64,000 nucleotides of DNA from Pezicula radicicola (Eukaryota; Ascomycota; Leotiomycetes; Helotiales; Dermateaceae), in contig PDUO01000024.1 in NCBI GenBank assembly GCA_003008705.1, positions 185,035-249,034 on the forward strand, given 5' to 3'. Numbering within the stretch: the first letter of the stretch is position 1; each line of letters opens with the position of its first letter. The translations under genes and the position numbers were made by a program. This document shows, in pieces, positions 12,501-22,615 of the stretch. The notes beneath the pieces are model-generated. The model saw only the letters and a program-made list of their open reading frames with translations. It made no database searches and had not been told where the DNA came from.

Positions 12501-13258
12501 TGAGTAAGATTCTCAACTCTCCAGAAGGGCTTGGGGGTGTTGCTACTTGTCTGCCGCTAACACTTCCTGCACTTCGGGGCCTCGATAACATGGAGGAGGC
12601 ATGGCAAGATCTTTTCGAAAAAGGTGATGTCGTAGTGCATATCAGAAGCGCACAGTGGTATACTATCCGTTACACATTCTCTACAGTATCTCCGAAACAG
12701 TCTTCTCGGAAGATCCTATTTGATTTAAAGCTTTTGCAACGAAGAGGTGAATCGTGGTGGAACGTTCGGCGCGTTGACCAGCGGGAGAAAGATGGTGATG
12801 ATATCGATGAGAAATTGAAGAGTGTTTGGAACGGCTCAGGCCATGGCTGGTTTGGCGCACGTATGAGTGCGATAGCGCGCCCTGCAGGTATCGAAGATTG
12901 TCTTGGGAAAATTGACGAAGTCATTCGTACGGTAGCCTCGAATGATAAGCCTGCTGAGGCCAAACCCCAACCTGTCCCAACAAACACGAACCTGCGGGCC
13001 CCTGTGGCTCCAATGGCTCCAATGGCTGCGCCCGTGGCTCCAATGGCGCAGATGCAACCACAGGCACAAATGATGCCAACAGCACCTATGATGCAGAGGC
13101 ACTTGTCAAATCAGCAACACAAAGCACAGCCACAGAGACCGAACGCAGCGCAGAATCAGGGAAGGAACATGCCAAGTCAACCCCAAGGACGCCCTGCTTC
13201 GATGATGAACCAGGCGAGAAAACCAGCGCAACCGAAGGAGTTTATAGAGATCGATTAA
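9586..13258 (+). CDS. MED14: Mediator complex subunit 14
   Basis: Architectural subunit linking the Mediator head/middle and tail modules in RNA polymerase II transcription (Rgr1 in yeast). Exons are 9586-10320, 10368-11575 and 11626-13258 (1191 aa). The introns (47 and 50 nt) start GTAAGT and preserve frame. The first plausible ATG is 9586 (MPGVIMEDRLG); 9601 is an in-frame alternative. Residues ~1-90 are Asn/Gly-rich and disordered. The conserved MED14 N-terminal region starts near ELPPEILHITYGYLPLSQLL and continues through LGYIEPPPLT at the first junction. The C-terminal ~95 residues are a low-complexity tail with repeated APMAP and many Gln/Pro/Met. Length is in the range for filamentous fungi. 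Confidence 0.92.
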
Positions 13259-15340
13259 GCAGAACAAATGAGGTTTGGGGAAATCGTACATAAAAAGGAG
13301 CATCACTGGGAGCGGGACTGGTTGAGGCGAGGCAGGCGATTTATTCTAGTCATTTGTTTTACGAACAAATTTCATTTTTGGGCTACGGCGTTTATTGAGC
13401 ACAGTATCATGCTGTGTCTCCGGAGGGTTTTGGGGCGTTGTTTTCCATCAGCCTTTTTTTCTATCGTATGGCTGAAAGGAAAGACGTGGCGATGGCGAAG
13501 GAGGCTTCTCGTTGATTTGACTGGTGATTGCAATGCGAGGAAGGCGATTGACAGACCTGAACGTAGCCAGGTGATGATTTAAGACAGTTTGTCACGGCGT
13601 GACAATTAGCTGCGAGGATAATATTATGGTGCTGGCTACGGCTTCACTTTGAAATGAATATTGAGCAAGTGCCTTGTAGTGGCGGTGCCCATTGTATTGT
13701 CTGTGAAAGGGCCACCTTTAGTATCTCAATCTAGTGTAGCATAATAGAAAGCAAAATACCCTATCTGCATGTCTTAGCACATCTTCGTTACCTTGATCGT
13801 TACTCGAAATCCGTTCTGTATAGTACTCATAACACCAGAAATAGGATACAGTGGGTTCTTCACAAGTCTCATGATATTGAGCTGCATCTTGTGAACTTAA
13901 CCAGCTCGCTTATAATCGAGAGAGCTTTTATAAAGGGATATAAACTTGGTACTATACTAAAAAGAATAGTTAACTACTTACCGTTTAGCGGATTTTTTAA
14001 GCTTGTATTTGGAAAGAAATATCTAAAGTTTTATAGGCACTTAGTTTATTATGCACAAATCTAAAAGTTTAACTAGATGGGGTCTACCAGTAAGTTTATA
14101 AATCGCTTAATTTTTTATATAAATCCCTTACTAAGACGTAAATTGCTTAGTTAATTGAATTGTCTAAATGTATATTATCTAAAGTATAAAGAAGTAAGCT
14201 ACTTAAATCACTTGCTCTACTTATATATAAGTACCTTAAGATACGGCTATTCATCTTAAGTTTTGTTGCATATCGCACACTGGTCCGGTTGAAATTGTAG
14301 TCCTATCCCGTTTTATCTAAAGTCCCGTCTACGGTCCCGTCTACAAGTCCATCCAGAAATTTTGTTGCATATCGCATATAGTCCCATGCTGGTTCTATTT
14401 GTGGTTCTAACTGAAGTCCTGTTGCATGTCGCAGACCCCCGCCCGGTTGCAGTTTTATCTGTAGTCCCATCTAGAAGTTTTGTTGCATATCGCACGTGGT
14501 CCCATATTGGTCCCATTCGCGGTCCTATCCGAAGTCCTATCTACGGTCCCATCTAGATAGAAACTTTTATGACATATCCTCCACCATCTTACTCCTGCAT
14601 CAGTACAGCATACTTTCTTCACAGTATAGAAGGATTTGGGGAATACGTCTTTGGTGGTGGGTAGTTATATTAAACTGTGTTTATTATAGCGCTGTTGTCT
14701 TTTACTAGAATACAGGAAAGAAATAAATATGGATTTTGATAGCTGCTGGTTTAAGTGTGTTACTAGATTCCTGCTGCTTAGTAATGATCACCGTATACAA
14801 GTAAAATTTCAAAGACGAGCCTCTATTCCTATCGTCTCGCCCTTGACGATTCAAGATCGTTTGACTGGTGGGACTCTGATGTAAGGTCGCAGGGAGATGC
14901 AGGGACTGGGGACTTGTTATGCAGATGACATCACCGGAGGTAACTCCGCTTCTTCTCCCAGGTACCCTACTTTAAATATCTACCTTGAATGCCTCGCACC
15001 ACCACTTAATTTCTAGATAATTAGTGCGACTTGATCTAATCTAATTTGTTCACTTTCAGGAAGTTTCTTGATGGTGTTCATCTATGTTGTTTGTTTACAC
15101 TGTGTGTAGTTGCACCGAGCAATGTCGCAGGAACTGGCGTGGGTTCACTACGCGAAAAATAATTCGGTCCTACCTCACACAAAGCAGTTTGTTGCTTACT
15201 TCAAAGCTCTCAATCGTACTTTCTAAAATGCATTAAAAATTTCTATGTCTATATCAGAAGATCTTTCTAATTTATAGAAACGCGTAAACACAAATTACTC
15301 CCCAATCCATTTTTGAGAGGGGATACGTGGAAGCTTCAAG
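13259..15340. other. 2.1-kb intergenic region, part AT-rich
   Basis: No supported gene. About 13880-14258 is AT-rich and CpG-poor (stretches such as TTTTTTATATAAATCCC), which looks like old mutated repeat DNA. It is followed at once by the GC-richer repeat array at 14261-14570. The remainder is ordinary sequence downstream of the MED14 and desaturase genes, which converge here. Confidence 0.45.
14261..14570. repeat. Imperfect minisatellite with TTTTGTTGCATATCGCA core
   Basis: Four copies of a core close to TTTTGTTGCATATCGCA begin at about 14261, 14360, 14417 (variant TGTTGCATGTCGCA) and 14478. They are separated by runs of GTCCCATCT, GTCCTATC and GGTCCC-type units. Spacing is irregular (about 99, 57 and 61 bp). 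Related cores occur singly near 33124 (+) and as the reverse complement near 47049 and 47272. No ORF fits the array. Function unknown. Confidence 0.6.
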
Positions 15341-16604
15341 CTACTCCGACTTAGGGAAAAAGTAGATATTACTACCGACATCCTTCTCCTCCACAAAACG
15401 ACATGCCTTTCGATTCTTCCAGAAAGCCCATAAGTAAGGTGTTTCAAAGTCGCTGGAGTAGTGGACGCCCATGACTCCTCGGATAGCTCTCGAGGCTTCG
15501 GCTGCGTGGTAAAAGGGGATGCGCGATGCGTGGTGATGTAGTACGTGGGTTTCGATGGCGCCGTGGAAGAGGTGGCGTCCGATCCAGCCGAAGTCTCGGT
15601 CTACGGTTGAGGCGGCGCCTCTAAGGAAAGTCCAGGTTTTGGTTGGGTAATATGGTAATGAGAAGTCTGTATGTTGGAGGAATGTTATTGTAACTGCGAA
15701 ACTTGTTAGGATCTAGTTCTTTGTCTTCTTTGAGGAATAAGAGACAGTTGGACTTACGGATCCAGTGGTTCGTCCACAGCCATGGGAATCCATATAACAA
15801 CATCACATTCCATCTTCCAAAATACTGGCAGCACGCCCATAGTAGGAACACCGAAAATGCAATACCGAGATCTGAAATAATGATATCTCGTCTATTTTGG
15901 GGCTTGAAGTTTGGTCCGTCGCCTCCAAAGTAAAAGTGGGAGCGTTTCCACCATTCTACGGCTGCCATTCTCGGTAGAGCAAAGTTGTTGATGGTGAGGT
16001 AAAGAGGCCAGGCGATTAGCTGATGGCCAACCAATTCCAACATGACAGCTATTGGCATATCCTCAACCAATTCCAGACTCTTCATGAACCAACCACGAGA
16101 CTCCCGCTTGGCTAACCAGACTTCCTTCACATCCGGAACGAAAGCAATATCTTTTTCAATATTGTTAGTCGTTTTGTGGTGAGTCGAGTGGGTGAAACGC
16201 CAGGAGTGGTAGGGCACGAGTAGAAACGAGTGCATGATCATTCCCATAGTGTTGTTGACCCATTTCTTCTTGCTCAGTGCTCCATGGCCACACTCATGAG
16301 CCAGCTCCCAAATTCCCGTGAAGATTAATCCTTGGCAAAATGCGTACGTCGCCCAGGATACATTCCGGATGTATTGGTTCTCAAATTTTGGAATTTGTGT
16401 CACTGCAATATACATTAAAGTAAAGGCGTAGGCGAAATCTCTTAGCATATAAGATATCGAAAGGAGTGAGTTTCGGTTGAAGCAATGTGGTGGAATGGCA
16501 TCGTAAATGTCTTTCATCGTGTACTCAGGTGGTGTGAAGAAGGGCTTCTTCTCATCTGATGCCGGGGCATCCTCAACCATGACGGTTGAACAAGAAGTGG
16601 GCAT
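15341..16604 (-). CDS. FAD2-like (delta-12 type) fatty acid desaturase
   Basis: Membrane di-iron desaturase acting on acyl lipids in the ER. Exons on the minus strand are 16604-15758 and 15693-15341 (399 aa); the 64-nt intron is GTAAGT...CGCAG and preserves frame. All three histidine boxes are present: HECGH (near residue 105), HSTHH (near 141) and HVLHH in exon 2. FAD2-family wording around them includes VPYHSWRFTH and HHHASRIPFYHA. Hydrophobic segments flank the boxes as expected. The first box is followed by GALS rather than the usual QAFS of fungal oleate desaturases, so this is a divergent member. It could have another regio- or chemoselectivity (for example acetylenase or hydroxylase), which cannot be read from the motifs. 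A CACGTG site lies 76 bp upstream of its start. Confidence 0.85.
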
Positions 16605-16679
16605 GCTGAAATAGTGGGATTGTTTCCCTCTTGGAATATTTCTGCGGGAGTGGACTCTTATTTAAGAGAAGTCGGTCGC

Positions 16680-16687
16680 CACGTGAT
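16680..16687. promoter_or_regulatory. CACGTGAT site upstream of the desaturase
   Basis: The motif lies 76 bp before the desaturase start codon on the minus strand, so it is well placed as a promoter element. It matches the sites before NAB2 and MED14. Confidence 0.35.
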
Positions 16688-17441
16688 GCTGGGTATAGGC
16701 CGGCAACAGGCGATGTATGCGTTGAGCATCTGCCTTTTTCGCCTTTCTCGCCTTCACCGTGCGGGCTGAGCAAAAGCTAAAATGGGAGATTGATCGTTTG
16801 GAAATGCTTTCCAGCCAAGCTTAGAGTAAACACCCTAGCTGTCTAGCAGGGTTGGCCTGCTGCTTCGCTACTACTTATGGATTTTATGGATTGTCGGTAA
16901 CGCCCCATATCAAATCTCACGTATGATCTGCCCTTCCCGATGCGGATTTAGGGGCCAGTAATCATGGAGATCGAATTTTGAACTTCGTCCACGATGTGCA
17001 AAGTTCTACAAAGGAGGTGCTGAGTTGTTAGCCTTGTCAGACAGTTTGCGCATCTCTGTGTTACGGTCACTGTTTACTCTGTCACGTCTATCCTATTCGC
17101 TTCATCAGCAAAACAATACTCCTCAAAACTTGTACAAATACATCCCCATAGTCAACTTCTGTACAATACAGGACTTCGTGCTGTAGGACAAGGAGAAAAA
17201 AAAAAGAAAAAAAAGAGAAAAAGGTTGAGATGCCAACCCCTAATCCCTAACTCTCACCGAAGTTCGAACATCAGTTCCAGAAGATGCAGGGCTGGGCTGA
17301 AGAGGGTCATTCTTGGCAATCGCGGCACGCTATTGGCTTTGCCGGTTGATAATTGAGATCCCCTAATTGCGGATATGGACGCGTACTTGTGCTGGAGAGT
17401 CTAGCGGTGCTGCGCACACCTTGTGCTCCGAGCAGAAACGT

Positions 17442-17466
17442 GGGCGAGGGCGAGGGTGAGGGCGAG
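17442..17466 (+). repeat. Short GAGGGC-type tandem repeat
   Basis: About four units of a hexamer GAGGGC/GAGGGT in a row. No gene context is visible. Confidence 0.5.
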
Positions 17467-18519
17467 ACTTGCTTTCATGGTGATGATTCCCTGGGTTGCA
17501 TTTTGTTTCAGATGAACTCGGATGATGGTGTGGTTGATCGGAAGATGGAAAGTGCTGTTATCAATAATAATGGCATCATGAACGACCCCAACTCACAGGC
17601 TGTGCCCTCCGTACGCGTTCGTACATCTCGTACTGTCGTTTGCAGTACAGTAGTACGGGGGCTGAATTGTGCAACTGGGTGAAACTGTTCGCCTCGGCCT
17701 ATCATCCTTTTGCGAGTCTGTGGTTGGATAGATCGAGATGGGGGAGTTAGCGAATTTAGGATAAGAGAAGAAGGATCTGCCCGTCGCCGACACTTTGGAT
17801 GAGGCTCTGCTCCCAAAATCCGCCCATTCTCCATCAGGCTTAGCCTCATCCATATTTTGACTTCAAGTGTTCCTGACCCCAATACACGCCAAAATCCCAT
17901 GGGACTTGCCAACTTGGGAAGAAAATGCCATAGCATGTCGTCGTACCATCCTCGTATATCCACGAGGTACTTGAATAAACCTATATCTCGATCATGGTGA
18001 GTCTTGGTGAGTGTTTGCTTCACGTTATGGAAGTTGCCGTCCTTCGCAACCTATGTTGTTGCCGCTTTTTTCTCTCTCTGTCGTGATTGTTTCCCTCGAC
18101 CAACCGCAAGTTGGAAGCACTGCACGTTTGTACAGACAGAAGCTAACGTACCAAAATAGGTTGCGCTCCAAACATTGATGGCACGACCCTCCCGCGCAAA
18201 TGAACTGAAACGATGACACGTTCGAGTAATGGGAGGAGCGGGAGAACATCCATCAATGCAGGCGTCATCCATCGGAGCTAGGCATGCGCTATTGTCCGAA
18301 TGGTCCATCTGATATCTGCGATTTAAGCTGCATGCTCCCTTCACTCTCTTGAGCGCTGGATCTGTCCTCTGGTGACATATGCTCTCTGGTGCCCGAAAGG
18401 GCTATGAAATATGTTCGCATTCACCCCAAGTCATCGTTTTCCCGCTGGAAATATGTCGCTTAGAGGCATCGTATAGTAGTTATACTAGAGCAGGGATTTG
18501 CTAAAGGCCCTCGCATACC

Positions 18520-18580
18520 TTCAATATAGCTCTATTGAATGGGAGGCTTTATGGGGAGAATTTCCCCGTATACGCCTCCC
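18520..18580. repeat. Two adjoining hairpins
   Basis: The first hairpin has arms TTCAATA and TATTGAA around a 6-nt loop. The second, directly next to it, has outer arms GGGAGGC (18541-18547) and GCCTCCC (18574-18580) and inner arms GGGGA and TCCCC. It may be a structured RNA element or a small inverted-repeat relic. No T-run that would make it a classical terminator is present. Confidence 0.45.
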
Positions 18581-20435
18581 AGGTCGTCGTTTCCTGTCTT
18601 TTCCTATGACAGGCAATTGCTCAACCTACTACTAAAGCAACAAAAGCACTTAATTTAAATTACAAGGACTAAAGGATAGTAAGTGACCTCCTCGATCTAC
18701 GTATATTTCCACAGACATTGTGAAATGTGATGGGTTACTAGTCACGCATCAGCACAGTGCAAAGGCTCTGTTTATTGTCGAAAGCTCGCTCAAATTACTC
18801 TTTATATTATATGCAACTCAGAGCCTTTAGCAACAGTCTTTACAAGTATAGACGGTTGCAAAAATGTTCTTCTTTTATTTGGAGACCAAATTCATGGCAG
18901 CAGTTAACCAAAGTTGGAACTTGGATATACATTGCACCAAGAATTCAGAGTGCCTTAGACGGAGGATACAACTTCAATTTTACTTAAGACAGGCCCAATG
19001 ATCCAAGGATGGTGTCCTTGCCTGCACACCAAGATCAGATATGAGCATGGTCAAATCACAAAGGGGTAGGTGTGCCAGCATCCAAATCTTCTCTCATTTC
19101 TTCTCAAACCCCGAACCATACAATATCAAATCGCACTACAAGAGTTTAAATATCACTATGTCGCTGTGATCGGAATGACAATAACTTTTTCCTTCAATAT
19201 TCTTTCAGTAATATCTGTGGCCAGAGCTCAGAACTCTAGGCGCTCATAAGCATGCTTTCTTACTTGAGACGTCCAGTTGTCTGGAGGAGGCGACCGGGTC
19301 TGGAGACTGCGAAGAATCATCCACCTTGCTGACTTTTCACCCCACGTGTCGGTTACCACCAGTGCTAGTATTATCAATTACTTCGGCAGTTCCATTACTT
19401 GCTTTAGAATTATGGTTCAACTCGTGGATTTACAGCTGTTTGTCCAGTCGCTAATTCAAACCATCGATTTACGAACCCTCCATCATCTCTCTTTGTTCTG
19501 TGTTCTGTGCTCAACCTAAGAAAGAAGTGACAAGTATCCTAGGGTTCAGACATAGCCCCTAAGATTTCTAGGTCGTAGCGGAAATGGAACGGTAGAAGCG
19601 TCCTCCCAGCGATACCCAGAATTTTCTGAATATGCCAGAGTTGATTGAGTTGAGGAAGGCATTCGTCTTGAAATATCGTCATTAAAAGAAAAGCTTATCG
19701 TTAGCAGGATGCTCAGTGATGGAGAGGAGCTAAGCACACTCTTTGTCAATAGAGACATGTGTACCACGGCCAAGATTGAGCTAGAAAACAAGGCTGTAGT
19801 GTCAATGACCTCAATACTTACTACCAGATTGACTGAGTACTCATTACCTCCAAAACCATTCAGCACACAGCTCCTAAGCCACTCATGCTTACCTGTGCAC
19901 AGTAGCACCTCAACAACCAACCAATCATGCCACCGCTAATTTCTTAAAACGAGAGATGGCGCGCAGAAATATTTTAACAAGAGTTGAAGAGTAAAGCGCT
20001 CGCTTGTGCAGGTATGGAGACTATAAATGCCGACTTCTCCTCTACAAATTAACTGGTCGTGGAGTCGTAAAGCAAGAGTCTAGTAAGACGGCAAGTTAGT
20101 TGGAACTACCTTACGTTGTGGTCAGCCGACTCGCAGACCTGATATCCGGTCGCTTACCAATGTATATCCGGCAAGGTCTCTTAGCGACGAAACTAAGAGC
20201 TGAATTGCCCCGACAGACATTTTAAATCCGCTCGGTCTAGTGTTAAGGCTATAAGTATCCCCAACGGAGGGAATCACTTAAATATCCCTCACACTCTATT
20301 TACTCTCGAAATCCATTTAGTAGAAGAGCAGCAAATACGAAGAAAAAAAGGGCAGAAGTTTCATCCCTCTCTTACTGTCTTCTACCACCCTTTTCAACAC
20401 CAAAAGTCTAACAAAAAACGTCTATCTTAATCGCC

Positions 20436-21449
20436 ATGTCAAACCCAACCTTAACACGACCTTCCCACCTAAAAATCGGCGTCCTCCTCCCCTCCTCAAT
20501 CCAACTCCTCGATCTCTCCCCCATCGATCTCCTAACAATGCTCTCACCAAGCTACCTAAAAGCCTGCAACCTACCCCAACCCCTCATAAACCTCGGAATA
20601 CCCAGTACAGTCTACACAATCTCACACCCAACAATCACTCAAATCCAAACCACGGCAAACATAAATCTCCAAATAACACATTCCCTGCAATCCCCTGAAG
20701 TATCACCCGGAAACCTAGATATCCTTTTAATACCCGGTCCCGACCCATCTCTTCAATTCGAGGAAGAAGTTTTGGAGTTTGTTAGGGGTCATGTTTATTT
20801 TGGTTCTGGTGGTAATAAGAAAGATGGAGATGGAAAGAGAGATGGGGGCGAAGATGGCGAAGATGGGAAAGGAAGGAAAAATTGTGATGTCTTAAGTATT
20901 TGTACGGGTATTTATATATTAGCTCAAACGGGCGTTTTAGAGGGCAAGAAGGCTAGTGGACCGAGGGCTTTGATTGGGGAATTGAAGGGGAAATGGCCTG
21001 GGACTGCGTGGGATGAGAATAGAAGATGGGTTCAGGATGGGAATACTTGGACTAGTGGTAAGTACCTCAAATATTTCCTCTACAAGCCTACTTTTCTTCC
21101 CCTCCATCCTCCAAACACTTTTAAAAATCACTATTCCCTCTTTTCTCCCATCCACAAACCCACAACCTTCCATCCTCTACCCCTCCAAAAAAAACCACAA
21201 AAGCTAATCAAACTCCCAAAATCCAAAGGTGGAATAACCAACGGTCAAGAAATGATGGCCTCATACATGCGTCAAAAATTCCCAGGTCCAACCACCGAAG
21301 CCGTACTCGCAATGGCAGATGTAGGTGATAAAGGTATTTCTTATACGAAAAGTATAGCTAGAGAGAATCTATGGTGGCTCTGGCAAATTCTTAGAGCTGT
21401 TGGATTTGGGTTTGTATTTGGGAGGAGGGAGAAGGTTAAAGGGGTGTAG
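20436..21449 (+). CDS. DJ-1/PfpI (class I glutamine amidotransferase-like) protein
   Basis: Member of the DJ-1/PfpI superfamily, which contains glyoxalase-like, isocyanide hydratase-like and regulatory proteins; the reaction here is not known. Exons are 20436-21057 and 21229-21449 (280 aa). The N-terminus carries the family start KIGVLLPSSIQLLDLSPID. The strand before the active site reads LDILLIPGPDPS. The nucleophile elbow is SICTG with Cys near residue 155, followed by GIYILAQTGVLEGKKA. The 171-nt intron (GTAAGT...CCAAAG) is in frame and stop-free, so a raw ORF is 57 residues too long; its translation is Pro/Lys/Phe-rich and unlike the family. Splicing restores TSGGITNG, the usual motif after the WTSG strand. 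A Gly/Asp/Lys insert (~residues 125-150) precedes the elbow and is unusual. Confidence 0.85.
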   Translation: MSNPTLTRPSHLKIGVLLPSSIQLLDLSPIDLLTMLSPSYLKACNLPQPLINLGIPSTVYTISHPTITQIQTTANINLQITHSLQSPEVSPGNLDILLIPGPDPSLQFEEEVLEFVRGHVYFGSGGNKKDGDGKRDGGEDGEDGKGRKNCDVLSICTGIYILAQTGVLEGKKASGPRALIGELKGKWPGTAWDENRRWVQDGNTWTSGKYLKYFLYKPTFLPLHPPNTFKNHYSLFSPIHKPTTFHPLPLQKKPQKLIKLPKSKGGITNGQEMMASYMRQKFPGPTTEAVLAMADVGDKGISYTKSIARENLWWLWQILRAVGFGFVFGRREKVKGV

Positions 21450-22615
21450 GGGTAGGTCTTTTAGGAGTGGAGGTTCGCGGGTTTAGGAAAGGGGTTTTAG
21501 TTTAGCAAAAGGGTTTTTAAGAATAAATAGGAGAAGAGAGTTCAGGGGGTGGGGGGAGGGGGTTAACAGGTTTCTTTTAGTTGGTTTGATTTGTTCCTGT
21601 AGTAGTTTTGCCTTTTGAGGTATTTGTTGTATAGCTCTCGTTTTAGTCTATATACTCCATTTAAAATGCAATTTTTTTATTCTCTCTGTCTGTCTCTTTT
21701 AACCTACACTAGATAGGTAAGTAAGCTATTGTTTTTTTTTATAGTTTAAATAAGAAGTTAATATACTCCTATGTAAATGTGACGTTAGTTACCTAGATAG
21801 TTAGACTTATACAAAGCTGTTAAAATCTAAAGAAGATAGACACCCTGTTTATAGCTTCTATCTGAGAAGTAGATTTGATATAAAGTTTTCTTCTAGGAAA
21901 GATAAGATATCAATTAATGGTTAAGAAGAGCGAGCTTGTACAATGGTAAGAAAGAATTGAATTGTTAACATGTAACTCAGCAGTGTAGTTGCATATTGCT
22001 TTCATTTTACTGCTCCTGCTTAAAACATTTAACAGGTACTGATACGCTACGTGTTTCCTTGAATGAAAGAAGCGCAAAAGGATGGTTTTAAGTTACAATG
22101 CTGCCATACCATACAACACACTACAGATATATATAACTAGTAGTATATAAAGTGCACACCCGCCATCGACCTACCAATGCCCTCTATTCCACACCCCCCA
22201 CATCCTTACCAACCATCCGTACCTTCCTCCAATTCCTTCTAACCTTGCCTACCTATCATGAAAGGCTCGTTCAGAAGGCAAAAAACAACAACAAAAAACA
22301 GCACATAGCTCTTGCTCACACACCATAATAACAAACAGCCGTAATCTGTAAACCAAAAACACCCATCCTGCCCAAAAGCCCAAAGTAAGCCACGCCCAGC
22401 CCAAATCCGCCCATATCCATGTTGGACCCAGGTACCAGTTCCCAGTTCCCAGTTTTTATCCAATGCATGCTTATACATAAAAAGACGCCCCGCGATGTTG
22501 ATGCCAAGAAGCCATGAAAACGCCTCGCTCGATGTTTCCCATTCCAGTTCGTGCCTAAATATATCCGTCTCTCCTTGTATGTCTAACTTTCTGAGGATAT
22601 TGTGTGTGTATTCTT
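21450..22615. other. Convergent intergenic region, AT-rich centre
   Basis: Spacer between the 3' ends of the DJ-1 gene and adenylate cyclase. It is GT-rich at 21450-21600 and AT-rich at about 21650-22150, with TATATATAACTAG-like runs. The minus-strand frame at 22239-22619 lacks family likeness and overlaps the cyclase 3' end. No gene is supported. Confidence 0.4.

Larger units (their letters stand above)
16605..20435. other. 3.8-kb stretch without a supported gene
   Basis: Only short frames without recognisable domains occur here (for example 17508-18023 minus, 18757-18987 plus, 19546-19920 minus). Features seen: a CACGTGAT site at 16680-16687, an A-rich run near 17190-17222, a short GAGGGC-type tandem at 17442-17466 and two adjoining hairpins at 18520-18580. 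The region could hold long non-coding transcripts or lineage-specific genes with several introns; the sequence alone does not decide. Confidence 0.4.

Noticed and set aside
14261..14570. CRISPR-like array
   Set aside because: Core spacing is irregular, spacers are themselves repetitive, no cas genes exist, and the genome is eukaryotic.
17508..18023. 171-codon minus-strand frame as a gene
   Set aside because: No domain, no hydrophobic pattern of a secreted or membrane protein, odd composition, and no splice context; typical chance ORF.
19546..19920. 124-codon minus-strand frame as a gene
   Set aside because: No family likeness; low-complexity Ser/Leu content; first codon context poor.
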